Origin: Eunapius fragilis
Taxonomy: Eukaryota; Porifera; Demospongiae; Spongillida; Spongillidae
Reading direction: 5' to 3'
NCBI GenBank assembly: GCA_963681505.1
Contig: OY811971.1
Location: 10,039,991 to 10,103,990 of the forward strand
DNA length: 64,000 nucleotides
Position numbers and translations under genes: made by a program. The notes beneath the pieces are model-generated. The model was not told the origin of the DNA, ran no database searches, and worked only from the letters and a program-made list of their open reading frames with translations. Positions 1-11,139 of the stretch are shown here, in pieces (the stretch's first letter is position 1; every line of letters starts with the position of its first letter).

Positions 1-37
1 TCATTGCACAAATATTTTTGCATTCGTTTGTACGTAG

Positions 38-250
38 GGGAGTGCACAAGTACCTATTGCTTGAATGGAGGAACATGCAGTGTGAGTCTGGATGTCAATC
101 TACAGTGCAGGTACTGTGAATGAGAGAGAGAGATTCAGCAATAAAATAATCTTATTATTTCAATTAGTTGTCCTGATGAAACTACAGGACATCAATGCCA
201 GTATTATAATGGCGCCATCATCAATTTCATGAGTACAAGTATCCCTAAAG
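38..250 (+). CDS. EGF-like domain protein, two internal exons (partial gene)
   Basis: Two exons can be read: 38-110 (after TACGTAG, before GTACTG) and 168-250 (after CAATTAG, before GTAATT). Joined in phase 2 they give one EGF-like domain with the spacing CxxxxCLNGGTC, then C-S-C and a last cysteine in GHQC. EGF domains are extracellular, so the product should be secreted or a membrane receptor. The outer introns appear to be phase 1, the usual arrangement for exchangeable extracellular modules. The start lies outside the window. The following exons are uncertain; repeated blocks at 595-1546 and 2103-3546 may hold the 3' end, including a short frame ending PAEE-stop at 1328 and again at 3303. 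The domain call is solid, the gene identity unknown. Confidence 0.7.
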
Positions 251-264
251 GTAATTATTATAAT

Positions 265-476
265 GGGGTCATGGCAGCAAACAGGGACCTAGCGCAAATT
301 ACAATACTTTCCTGGAAGGATTATCAAATTAAATTTGACCTGTTATATTAAATGTACGCGTTAAAAAATATTTCAGGCCACTGTACTCCATGTTGGACGG
401 ACTAATTTCCAGTGCATAAGAGATTTGGAGAGCATAAGTGTCTATAAAGTAAAACGCAGGCAGAAATCGCTGTACC
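265..476. mobile_element. MITE family A, diverged copy
   Basis: It begins GGGGTCATGGCAGC and has GACCTAGCGC inside, matching the ends of the better copy at 2816-3055. The other end (AATCGCTGTACC) is decayed. It sits just downstream of the EGF exon donor at 251, inside the intron. Confidence 0.6.
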
Positions 477-594
477 ATAAATACTATAACTAATAGTGTT
501 AGCAATGAGATATTTGGAGTCAGGTGAAAGTTTAGTTCAATTGCAATTAAATAGTTTCTTTCATCGTAAGTAAAGCTTTATTTTATCATATTAA

Positions 595-1546
595 TAACAA
601 AAAATTTTAAGTGTTAAAATATGGAATGTTGTTGCGAAATAAAATAAATCTGATCGCATCGAGAATAATCAAATACGGACAAATAATGTTTGCATGTTTG
701 CATTGTTGGATGAAACACATTTCAGAGGCCAAAAATTAAAGTCAAACTCTAGAAATTACTAGATGCAGTGTGAACATCAATGATTGTGGTATCCATTGTG
801 ATACAGATTGTTTTGCAGTAGACTGTGCTGTTTCTATGCTCCTTTCATAATATGGTAATACAAATAAAATCGATACAACGTAGGATTATTATGCATGCAT
901 AATTTGTCTTACTCAGTTTTTGATGACAGAATCTTTTTATTAATTAAAACTTCATTGTTTGGATTCTTTATAATATCAATAACAAGAAGGATTAAAAATA
1001 TGATAATCGCCCCATAGTATTTTTCTAGTTTCACCCTACAGGTAATTATCCACACTTGGGTTGAATATAATGTTTATAGATAAGCATTTATTGATGTAAT
1101 ACTATCAGTATAATAAAAAAATAAGGCACTGATTATAGTTTATTGTGTATTTTCATGAGCATATCATGTTTGGAGCCAGGTGAAGAAATGGTTCATTACA
1201 AATCCAATTGTGACAAATTTGTAGATTTATCTTATTCATTTAATTATACTTGAATGTTTAAATTTTTGTATGTCTTACCACAAATGCCGACAGTTAAGAG
1301 TGATGCCCAGATGCCTGCAGAAGAATAGTCATAAAGTGAACTATCCAAGCTATAATAATATGCATTAATGTCATTAGATTGTACAACGTGTAGATGTATG
1401 TGCACAATCTTTACCAAGCAATGTTTGCAACTCTATATCATCATTGCTATCATTTTTATTCAGTAATGTTTAAAGTATTTCAACACACGAATGGAAAATT
1501 CAGTTTATTTAGTCGCAATGACAGGGTTATGATATAAAGGATTTCA
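595..1546 (+). repeat. Tandem duplication, unit A (partner 2103-3546)
   Basis: This unit shares long collinear stretches with 2103-3546, for example ATGGAATGTTGTTGCG, GTGGTATCCATTGTGATAC and GATGCCCAGATGCCTGC. Two stretches may be exons: around 772-840, with a cysteine-rich frame (DCGIHCDTDC) that has a TAA in unit A but stays open in unit B; and a short frame ending at a stop at 1326-1328 that is kept in both units. It lacks the two insertions found in unit B and so shows their empty sites. Confidence 0.7.
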
Positions 1547-1552
1547 TAGGTA

Positions 1553-1822
1553 ACAAGTAACTAAAAACCTACTCTACAAGAAATTTGGTGATGTAAATGA
1601 TTTGAAGGCAATTGGTGGTGTAAAAAACAAGGAAACAAGGTCTTATCAGAAGGGAAAATGTAATAGTCCTATATTGAGCACACACACAACACATGCATGC
1701 CCTAGAAATGTGACGATTACATTTTCCGATATAAGGCCTTGTTTCCTTGCTTTTTACACCACCAATTGCCTTCAAATCCTATACCACCAAATTTCACGTA
1801 GAGAATGTTTTTAGTTACTTGT
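1553..1822. mobile_element. Palindromic element (ACAAGTAA...TTACTTGT), 270 bases
   Basis: Nearly its whole length is one imperfect inverted repeat. The left arm starts ACAAGTAACTAAAAAC and the right arm ends GTTTTTAGTTACTTGT. Both arms carry AATTGGTGGTGTAAAA or its complement and AAGGAAACAAGG. It is a relative of the palindromes at 17674-17967 and 29817-30110 that end the Helitron-like copies. No coding capacity. Confidence 0.75.
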
Positions 1823-2294
1823 TTCCTTGATTTTTGTTCATACCCAAATCAGTTGAATATTATGCATCGCTGTAGGATGCCCGTGCCGATTCTAACACAT
1901 CGTCTCGAAACTTGAAGGCATGTCGCATGTCGTTTCGCTCGTTTCTTTTCCTGCATACAAGCATTAATATTTATTTTTAGATATTACAAGTTATCTAATT
2001 ATATGCGTCTTTGAATATAGACTGTACTGTTCCGGGACTACAACCGAGCGGTTCTGTGACGTAAAACAAAGACGAAATGGCTCATTTTTGTCAACTTCTA
2101 GTTCGTTAACAGAAAATAAGTTTTTTAAAATGGAATGTTGTTGCGAAAAAAAAGACCATCTGATTGCATTAAGAAGTAATCAACTACGGGAGAATAATGT
2201 TTGCATGTACTATAAAATTAAAATGCATTGTTGGATGAAACATTTTTCAGAGGCCTACAATTTAAAGTCAAGCGCTAGAAATTACTAAATGCAG

Positions 2295-2474
2295 GGGCGG
2301 ATACAGGATTTTTCCAAAAGGGGGGTTTAGACCTGCGATACGAAAAGCGGGAAAAGGGGGGGGGGGGGGGGGAGGGTGCTGTCCTCTTCAGGCCCGATTT
2401 GAAAGAGGAAGAGGTACCTTATATGAAAGGGGGGGTTGCAACCCCCCCCCTCCCCCCTCTGTATCTGCCTGTGA
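2295..2474. mobile_element. Poly-G/poly-C MITE (GGGCGGATACAG ends)
   Basis: Left end GGGCGGATACAG and right end CTGTATCTGCCTGTG form short inverted ends, with long G and C runs inside. It interrupts the duplicated block: unit A reads GATGCAG-TGTGAAC without a break at the same place. Related sequence occurs at 22646-22850, and G/C tracts of similar look at 40720 and 44150-44345. Confidence 0.6.
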
Positions 2475-2815
2475 GGTGCTGTGTGAACATCAACGATTGT
2501 GGTATCCATTGTGATACAGATTGTTTAGCTGTAGACTGTGCTGTTTCTATGCTCCTTTCATATTATGGTAACACACACAACATGCACATAACGTGCATTT
2601 TACATTATAATTATACATTTTTATTTAATTTATTTTTTGATGACAGAAGCATTTTATTACAAAAATTACAGATTTAATGATGCAATGAAATATTACACTT
2701 GAATTCTTAATACAATCATAAACAAGAAGAATTAATTGCCGCATAATAAGGTTTACCATACAGGTTACTATGTTTTTATTATCCACACTTGGGTTAAATG
2801 TCTTGATAAGCATTT

Positions 2816-3055
2816 GGTGGCAGCGAAAAACGACCTAGGGCATATTTTTTCAAGTTTTCAAATTATTTCATATTCTATGACACACTAATGCCCTCTACAA
2901 CTTCTTTCTTACGCAATGGAAATGAGTCTGTTCATCATGGAGTTACAGTGGCCTGAATTTGTAATTACACATTTTAATAGCATGCGTCAATTTTGATGCT
3001 CTTTCCTGGAAAATTTTTATAATATGCGCTAGGTCCTTTTCGCTGCCACGACCCC
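2816..3055. mobile_element. MITE family A, best copy, 240 bases, TSD ATTT
   Basis: Ends are GGTGGCAGCGAAAA on the left and the complement of GGGGTCGTGGCAGCGAAAA on the right. It is flanked by ATTT at 2812-2815 and 3056-3059. The duplicated partner has the unoccupied site AAGCATTTATTGATG near 1085, which fixes both borders. Other copies: 265-476 and 41757-41900. No coding capacity. Confidence 0.75.
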
Positions 3056-3546
3056 ATTTATTGAATTATTACTTTTAAAATAATAAAACCAATTTTTAAT
3101 TTATTGTGTATTTTCATGAGCACATCATGTTTGGAGCCAGGTGAATAATGGTTCATTGCATTTATAAAAATGCAATGGGTTATCAGTTGTGACATAATTT
3201 GTAGATTTAACTTACTCTTTATATTTGAACGTGTAATTTTCTGTATGTCTTACCAGAAATGCCAACAGTTAAGAGTGATGCCCAGATGCCTGCAGAAGAA
3301 TAGTCATAAAGTGAACTATCCAAGCTATAATAATTAATGCATACTAATGTCATTAGATCGTACTACATGCACTTGTATGTAATATTTGCCTTTGAATATG
3401 TGCGCAATCTTTAATCTGCAATGTTTGCAACTCTACCATCATCACTCCTTGCTATCATTCTTATTTGGTAAGTTTTAAAAAGATATTAAACACACGAATG
3501 GAAATTTCAGTCACAATGACAGGGTTATGATTGATATAAAGGATTT

Positions 3547-4114
3547 CTTCGAGACAATGAACTGCAGGTATATAATCATGTGCTACGATACCTGTTTAGG
3601 GAGACTTCGTGTGGCTGTAAAACTACATGTAGCTAAGAGATTTCATTATAGCAGTGCATATTCATATTTTGTAAACAATCAGTTCATAATGTACTCTGCA
3701 TTTGAATCACTATATATGCAATCAGTTAACGATTAAAGCCATTGTCTCCGTATACTTTCACTACAGTAATTATAACGTCATAACACACCATTTCACCTTT
3801 GATTGTCGGTATACGTAGGTGCGTTTGAATAGCTCCGAAGTCATGTAGCTATAACATTGGCTTGTTCTGCACGTTTATAATTCTCAGTCATCCGTTGTGG
3901 AGATACATGTACGACAAGCCCGATGTGCGCTAATGATTTACACAAACTACAGACCAGCAAACATTAAGAAACTTGACGTTTGAGGACGGATCACATTCCC
4001 AGATACAGACGTTGTCATGGGTGCCGCAGATTGCATACAAACTGACCACCGCTATTTAAAAAAAATCAATGGGGTATTCCATTCAATAATTAACAAAAAT
4101 GTAAATTCAACTGA
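3547..4114. other. No gene recognised
   Basis: AT-rich DNA after the end of the tandem duplication. I see no domain, splice pair or terminal repeat in it. Confidence 0.5.
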
Positions 4115-4377
4115 AGCTTTAATAGTGATCATAGAAAAACGTTGCTCAAGGCCAATGTTATCTTTTAGGATGATTTTACAGCTCAATTTGACAACTATGC
4201 ATGTATATATATAGTTCCCCATTATGGTACATACTTCACAATTAGACATTTTGCTTATTAATTGACAAATGCTCCTTTACATCCCCAGTCCTTGATATTC
4301 AATAACAGTATAACAAGGGTAAGGTCGATCATGCTCCTTGAAGGGTGGTGATAAAAAGCAACAGAGTTAATGCATAA
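4115..4377 (+). repeat. Direct repeat, partner at 9433-9677
   Basis: Matches 9433-9677 in the same orientation (shared GCTCAAGGCCAATGTTATC and CAATAACAGTATAACAAGGG). It ends AATGCATAA exactly where the Helitron-like copy begins at 4378. The partner continues AATGCATAATTATAC, so it represents the unoccupied A^T site. Confidence 0.7.
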
Positions 4378-4990
4378 TCGGAACCTATGCGAGTAGGTTC
4401 CATAGAGGAATCCTGCAGTATCATGAATGTCATTAAAAACGTCTAGCGGGACAGCCAAGAATCGGGTCACTTCGCTCTTGGTGGCATATCAAAAAGGAGA
4501 ACAGTTCTGCGTTGTATCTGTGCCATAAGACGGTGTACTTTTAGAGAACAGATATACTCGTCCCCATCGTCCGTACCCTGTCCCACCCAAATTTTCTCCT
4601 CCGTCGTCTTCTTCTTATTCTTCTTATTCTTCTTATTCTTCCTTCGGGATAGTATAACTCACGACAGGAACGTTTGTAAAGCACGCCAAGTATACCAGTC
4701 GCTTCAGGATGTATCCGCAGGTTATCTTCAGGTGTCTTTTAGTCGCCTAACAGATCGGGGCAATTAGCTGGTGTTGATCTACAAATGGCATATTAGATCA
4801 GCTATCACAATGCTCATGACGCACCGGTATAAAATACACCATGCAATCTCAAGGACTATTCTGATTCCATTCGAGCATCTAAAAGTGGAAAGATCCAGAT
4901 GCTGCCAGATTTGCCAAACGAGTGCATGTCAAGGGCGTACCGAAAGGACCAACAAAACGATCACTCAAAGGTACGTTACAGCATAGATTG
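4378..4990 (+). mobile_element. Helitron-like element, diverged 5' part (copy 3)
   Basis: It starts A^TC with the hairpin GGAACCTA/TAGGTTCC (4380-4401). Then come blocks also found in inverse orientation at 25700-26026 and 32200-32563: ATGAATGTCATT, a (CTT/GTC)n-rich stretch near 4600-4650 and TATACCAGTCGCTTC. A short coding piece follows, ending at a donor after 4970 (CTCAAAG, then GTACGTTACAGCAT). It corresponds to CCCAAAG followed by GTATGTTATGGCAT in the other copies. The Lys/Arg-rich repeats of the gene are missing and the 3' end is not present. Confidence 0.55.
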
Positions 4991-5196
4991 AAGACCTTAC
5001 GGAACGGGATTGGAAGCGCTGCATCTATTCCAATTCAATGAAAATTTTCATCCTTGTTTTACATGAACTAATTAAGTTCGCGCGGGCTTTCTTGGTGACA
5101 TGAGAATTGGTGTGGACGTAGACAACTGAATAGAAGATAAAATAGACAGTTAAGATTCCCTAAAGTCTATAGATCATTCACAGCTGTCAAGTTCAC

Positions 5197-8100
5197 ACTC
5201 TCATCCCCAGACCCAGTCCGCGTTTCCACCAGTGTCTAACCCACAACCATCACCCTCATCTTCCGCGCCGCTTGAACCTTCGCCACCTAAGTCCCCACTC
5301 GTGCCCCCCGCAAATGAATTATTGCCTCTTGCTACACCTCCTACTTCCCCAAAGTAGCTTCCCAGTCCTTCATCCAGAGCCTCTTCAAGGGCTTCCCACA
5401 GACATACATTTCTTTCACAGCCCACACTAGGTATATCATCCATAGAAGAGCAGCATGTTCACAGTCAGCCACTAATCCCCACTCTCACTCAGCCCAGTCT
5501 CCAGACAACTAGGCGGCAATGGCGGAAGCAGTGTATCGTTGTAGGGTGCCCAGAATTGATTGCTCCCTCCATGTGGAAAGCTCATATGACGCTTCATGCG
5601 CAATGTGTACTGCCTGGTATTGTGCCAATCACCTGGCTGGAGGAGAATGACCTCCACATCTGCCGCAGTTGTGTTCAGCTGGTTTCCAACTCCAGGCTAT
5701 TAGCACATTCCAAAAAGTGTGTAGGAGGAGCAGATGCTGCTCGAGGTTCAGAAGACACACCCATGCTTGTTGACAATCCACCAGTAGACAATCCACCAGT
5801 AGAAGCCCAACCCCTCCACCAACCTGAGCCAAGCCTCCCTACATTTGAGGAAGTGTGCCTCCTTAATCAGCCCACCTTACGCTTCATTCCTTCAAGATCC
5901 AGGCCCGCTTTTGCCCGAGCATTGTCATCAGCTTTAAAAGGCGTCATTCATGAGAACTCTGAGGATGCATGGCTTAAACTTTTTATGCTCCCAAAGTGTG
6001 TGATCTTCCTTTACATAGGTGCCAGGGATGTCATGACAAGCCTCTCCCAGTGATACCTTGTGCAACATGTGGACAGATTAATGACGTGGGCTCACTTTGG
6101 AACTTGGCCAAAGGCAGGGCAATCAGCCACATCCACCAGAGCACCTCTTCCATTCGCCAGTGCACTAGCAACATTGACAGGGCCATCTCTCTGGGCATAT
6201 CTGGCATGATTGGGAAAGCTTGTCGGTTCCTGCAGTCAAGTGGTATTGCTCCCAACAATGAGAACACATGGCAACTTTTGAAAGCAAAACACCCCAGCTG
6301 CCCTGCACCAGTAGTTCCAGCTGTCCTGGATACAGAAGTTATTGTACTGCAGCCTGACTTTAACATCCTCTCTGTCCTGCGATCGTTTCCAAAAGACACT
6401 GTGGCTGGTCCCTCCGGTCCGGCTTACGAGTCCAACACCTGCTTAGCATCCCTCTTCCCACTCCCATCTGCACATCCCTTAGGTTAGTCATCATTATCCT
6501 GGCAGCAGGGAAGGCCCCCACTTTAGTGTCAAGGTTTCTGGCTGGGGGAACCCTAATCGCACTAAACAAGAACAAGGAGGGATGTGCACCTGACATACGG
6601 CCCATTGCTGTGGGGGAAAACCTTACGAAGACTTGTTGGGAAATGCATGCATGCTTTGTTGAAGGTCAAGGCGGCTGATTTCTTTCAGCCTCTGCAATTT
6701 GGTGTGGCATGTCGGGCAGGGTCAGAAAAAGTTACCCATGGGTTGAGGATCTGTATAGAGGAGCATTGGGGTGATGATAACTTTGTAGCATTCAAGGTAG
6801 ACATGAGAAATGTTTTTAATGTTGTCTCCAGACAGGCGGTGGTGGATAAATGTGCCACGTTTTCTGCCATGGGTATCTTGGTGTTATGGGTCACATCCTT
6901 TGTTATGGCACCCGCTAGGTCAAATCAGTTCTGAATCAGGGGTTCAACAGGGGGATCCCCTGGGCCCTTACTTTTTGCACTTGTCTTGCAGAAACTAATT
7001 TCCAGTGTGGATGCTGATGATGAATCTGTGGACCTCCTCTACCAGGCATGGTATCTTGATGAGGGTGTCTTAGCTGGAGACCGTCCAGCTGTGTTGCGGG
7101 CCATGCATATCATTGAAGAGATGGGACCTGCTCTGGGTTTGCACATCAACTTTGCCAAGTGTGAGCTCTTCAGCAGTAAAGGTAACACCTTTTTCCCACC
7201 AGCTGTAACCTTCTCCATTCTACCAAATATGGACATTCTTGGTGCTCCTGTTGGCGACTATTTACACTGTTCCAAATTTATTGCTGACAAGTGCGCTGAA
7301 TCCAAGAAATTGCTCACAAGTCTGGTGGATGTTGATCTCCAGGTGGCATTCACATTACTGCGCATGTGTGGAGGGTTTTGCAAAATGCTCCACCTAACCA
7401 CGGTCACTCCTCCTAGTTTGGCTTAGTGTCGTTTGATGAAGATGTGAGGCAGTGCTTTGTGCTCAGCTCAGCTATTGAAGTCTCAGATACGGCCTGGAAA
7501 TAGGCTCAGCTTGGTTTGAGGTTCGGGGGCTTAGGCCTTCGTTCTCTCTCATGCCATGCTGCTGCCGCCTTCATTTCCTCACTTTCTTCATCAGGCCTGG
7601 GCAAATTGCACAATCTCCATCTTCAGCAGGCAGTTACAGCCTATAACTCCAAAGTCGCCTCTCATAACGCAATCACGGTTGAGTCTGTCCTTGCTTCTCC
7701 CATTCTCTCAGAGAGAGCATTCCAGCAAGATTGATGATGAGCAATTCAAATCTTTTTTAGAAGCATCCTCCCCAGCCAACAAGGCCCGACATCTGTCTAT
7801 ATCAGCCCCTCATTCACCTTCATGGCTGTCAGTGGTCCCTTCCAAGGCTTAGGTTTACATATGGAGCCCAATGAGTTCCAGATCGCAATGAGGTGGTGGC
7901 TAGGTGTGGGTGTTGGTAGATCTGTGTGTCCCATTTGCCCAGAGGTTGCCTTTGATCCCCTGGGTCACCATGCTGCAACATGCAGGCATGGGGGAGATGT
8001 GGTGGTTAGGCATAATCATTTGCGTGATGTCATTGTCGATTTCTGTCGGCGAGCTCATCTAAGTGTGACTGTGGAGAAGGGCCATGGTCTTACCAGGGAC

Positions 8101-8502
8101 CACAACCACACCAGACCTGCTGATGTGCTCATTGCAGGGTGGGACAGAGGAAAGCCTGCAGTGTTTGACGTCACAGTAATGTCACCTCTCTGCCCAGCCA
8201 TACTGAGGGATTCATGTCGAATGTCTGGTGCAGCTTCTACAGCAGTGGAGACCCGTAAGCTACTCAGAAATGGCCCCAAATGTCAGGAATTGGGTTGGAC
8301 TTGTATTCCCTTAGCGGTGGAGACCTTCTGGAACTGGGGTAAGGAGGCTCACCTCACTTTCTCTAGGTTGGCATCCCACCTTGCCATCAGCATGTCCTCT
8401 CCCAAACCTTCCTTCTTGGCAGACATTTACGGCAGGTTGAATATCACTTTGGCTAGATCCATTGCCAGAGCCATCCTGGCAAGGGAGCTCCATATCTATT
8501 GA
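5197..8502 (+). pseudogene. Non-LTR retrotransposon polyprotein with RT and restriction-like endonuclease, degenerate
   Basis: The frame is broken by several shifts and stops but can be followed. First comes a Pro/Ser-rich start (5197-5540, with a stop near 5357). Then two zinc fingers (5540-5730), a conserved linker (5840-6000), and the reverse transcriptase from about 6300 with SGVQQGDPLGP at 6940-6975. The catalytic YxDD box reads YLDE at 7052-7063, so the last Asp is lost. The C-terminal part (7822-8502, 226 codons) is open: a CCHC-type knuckle starting CPIC at 7927, then a PD-(D/E)xK-like site with RPADV (8113) and FDVTV (8164). That order (zinc fingers, RT, CCHC, endonuclease) is typical of R2/NeSL-type elements. 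A 3' tail follows the stop, and an inverted relative follows at once. Not active in this form. Confidence 0.85.
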
Positions 8503-8632
8503 CTTGACGTTGTTTGTGTGTGTCATTGCAGTAATGTTGTAATATTATTAGTATTAAAATAGAATACATTCTAATAACATATACATAATTATTATCACAT
8601 AATCATACACCCACAAATAAAGTCAAGTCACG

Positions 8633-9420
8633 AGGGCAGGAACTCCCTTGCCAAGATGGCTCTGGCAATGGACCTGACCAAGGTGAAGTTCACCCTCAGA
8701 CTCAGCCGTGATTGTATGATGTGAGGAGACCTTGGATTATAGGCTATGACTGCCTGATAAAGATGGTGATTGTTGGATTGGAGGAAAGCGAGGCAATAAA
8801 GGCAGGAGTGGCATGGCAAGAGAGGGAACGAACTAAACCCCCGAATCTCAAACTAAGCTGAGCCTGTTTCCAGGCAGTATCAGAGACTTCAATGGCTGAG
8901 CAGAGCACAAAACACTGCCTCACATCTTCAAGGTCACTAGGGCATCTGAAGCCAAACTATGAGAAGTGACCCGGGTTATGTGGACCAATTTGAAAAAACC
9001 TCCACACATGCGCAGTAATGTGAATGCCACCTGGAGATCAACTCCAGCCACATCCACCAGACTTGTGAGCAATATCTTGGATTCAGCCCACTTGTCAGCA
9101 ATACATCTAGAACAGTGTTAGTAGCGGCAAACAGGAGCACCAAGAATGTCAAAGTTTGGTAGAAGGGTCAACTTCACGGCTGGTGGGAAAGTGGCGTTGC
9201 CTTTATTGCTGAAGAGTTCACATTTGGCAAAGTTGATGTAAAGGCTAAGAGCAGGTCCCATCCCTTCAATGATATGTATGGCATGCAACACTGCTGGACG
9301 GTTTCCAGCTAAGGCATCATCATCAAGGTACCATGCCTGGTAGAGGAGGTCCATGCATTCATCATCAGCAACCACACTGGTATTTAGTTTTTGCAAGACC
9401 AGTGCGAAGAGTAACAAATA
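8633..9420 (-). pseudogene. Second copy of the same retrotransposon family, 3' fragment
   Basis: Read on the minus strand, 9417-9120 encodes the RT segment after the GDPLGP box. Its active site is YLDD, intact unlike that of the plus copy, followed by INFAKCELFS. Further on, 8819-8633 encodes the very C-terminus (SIARAILARE), joined directly to a piece from before the knuckle, so the CCHC and endonuclease region is deleted. The 3' tails of the two copies (8503-8632) face each other and are similar (TGACTTGAC near both stops). Confidence 0.8.
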
Positions 9421-9432
9421 TTAATATTCTTT

Positions 9433-9677
9433 AACAGTGATCAATAGAAAAACATTGCTCAAGGCCAATGTTATCATTTAGGACGATTTTTCAGCTTAAT
9501 TTGACAACTACGCAAATATAAAGGTCCCCATTATTGTACATATTTCATAATTAGACAGTTTGCTATTAATTGCTCCTTTACACCCCAGTCTCTGATATAA
9601 TATTCAATAACAGTATAACAAGGGTAAGGTCATGTTCTTTAAAGAGTAGTGATATACAGTAATGCATAATTATACAT
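9433..9677 (+). repeat. Direct repeat, partner of 4115-4377 (empty Helitron-like site)
   Basis: Same sequence as 4115-4377. It continues past AATGCATAA into TTATACATAAAC, whereas 4378 begins TCGGAACC. It thus shows the host sequence without the insertion. Confidence 0.7.
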
Positions 9678-10149
9678 AAACATTGCATCTGGCTGCATAA
9701 AGTAAATGCCCTCCTCATACTGAATAGTAGATTATCCAATCTGCTCGAGTGTACTGAATTACTAGTGTAGGTTGCACCAATTGTCTCTTGTTGCCAAAGG
9801 AAATTGTCTGCTTTCCAGCTTAAATAGTGGTATTTGCCCATAGTATAACCTGAAACGTAAATTCCAATTTCATGCATGGAGTACATGCATGCATATATGG
9901 AATGATTGAGTTTGAGTGGATCCGTAGAAAGTAGCCTTTTGTTTCATGCTAGCGCTCTTGATTGATTTTGCACTGTGTAATGTGTATATTTTTTTATTTT
10001 ATGGCACTGATCATGTTACAAAGTGGTTACATATGGCACACCGCGTATCCAAATCGAACAACACACATCCATATATCAAGTGCATAAAAAACATTAACAC
10101 CCTTTACAAAAGGATGAAAAACTATCGTTCTATCTATTTAGGAACTACG
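9678..10149. other. No gene recognised
   Basis: I see no domain, splice pattern or inverted ends here. Confidence 0.4.
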
Positions 10150-10450
10150 ATAGGAATTGACCCAGGTCGTGAATATCATTTTAAAAACGCGACCAGCGTA
10201 CAACTCGCGTAGTAAGAAACGGATAGTGTAGCTCTTTTGATGCTATCGAACCAGAAGGCAAATACGGTCATTTTAATGTTTTGTTCCAGTCTTCAAACTG
10301 TTTGTTTTCAGAGAACAAAAAAAGCTCGTGTTTTACATCGTCCCCAGGCCAATTCTTCTCCGTCGTCGTAATTCTCGGGTGAGTAAAACTCCGGATATTT
10401 TAAAGAGCGCAAGTTATACCAATCGCTTTAGAATCTCCTGGAAATGAGGT
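10150..10450 (+). mobile_element. Helitron-like 5' region, diverged copy 4
   Basis: Shares with copies 1-3 the blocks TGAATATCATTTTAAAAACG, AATTCTTCTCCGTCGTCGT and TATACCAATCGCTT in the same order. The terminal hairpin is not clear and no coding part follows. Confidence 0.45.
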
Positions 10451-10740
10451 ATCAGATACATGCATAAAACTGACATCATTACGTAATGCGGACTGTTAAA
10501 TTGAAGCGTTCCCATGGCGACATTTACGTATATTTAGAATTGTGCACGTCGAGAATTGCAAAATTGCAAGGTAATGAATATGAAACAAGTGATGCGTTTT
10601 AACATCTGCCCTCATATATATGAAGTTCCTTAACTTACACCATGTTCAAACCTTGCCTGTTGAAACCTTTAGCATAAAAAACCTATTTATACTATATATT
10701 TAGTTGTATGAACGAACCATAAGAACTTCACTTCCCCTAC

Positions 10741-11139
10741 CTGTCTTTTATCGAGATCAACCTTATTGCCAATCACCACAAATGTTAAGTTCTGTATTTC
10801 CACTGGATTCATTTTAGATGTGAAGTGCTCCCTCCAGTAATCAAGATTATTAAAAGAGTTTGGATTTTCATCTAGAATCAGCACACAACAGTCTGCTCCA
10901 GTGTAGAAATTTATACGCAAACATTGATATCTCTCTTGACCAGCTGTGTCCCATATCTGCCGTGATCACACAAACAGCTTGGCTGCAGATCGTTACTAGT
11001 TATTTAGCCAATCTGCAGTAAAACATTCTGATCTTTCACTTTCAGTTCCTTTGTTTCAAAATCGGCACCATAAGTAGACTTATATGAGGGCGTAAACTTG
11101 CTATGCAAGTATTGTTTTAATAATGCACTCTTGCCCACA
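10741..11139 (-). pseudogene. Rab7-like small GTPase fragment, interrupted
   Basis: The upper exon starts at 11139 after an acceptor (TTTTACAG) and encodes VGKSALLKQY (end of the P-loop), then YGADFETKEL. The lower exon carries the DxxG box IWDTAGQERY, FYTGADCCVL, and the guanine-binding box GNKVDL. It ends at a donor after 10741 (AGACAG, GTAGGG). Order and wording match Rab7 proteins of late endosomes. Between LLQ and IWDTAG lie 56 extra bases (10961-11016 with the repeat) bounded by GCAGAT on both sides. They contain in-frame stops and no usable GT-AG intron. The first exon (GDSG) and the C-terminal half with prenylation cysteines are not found nearby. Probably a dead, partial copy. Confidence 0.7.

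Larger units (their letters stand above)
2103..3546 (+). repeat. Tandem duplication, unit B (partner 595-1546)
   Basis: Diverged copy of 595-1546, interrupted by two insertions absent from unit A: a poly-G MITE (2295-2474) and MITE A (2816-3055). The frame around 2480-2580, CGIHCDTDC onward, stays open here. The short terminal frame ends at a stop at 3301-3303. Confidence 0.7.

Noticed and set aside
5201..5443. Minus-strand Gly/Glu-rich frame of 80 codons
   Set aside because: It is the antisense shadow of the Pro/Ser-rich N-terminus of the retrotransposon on the plus strand.
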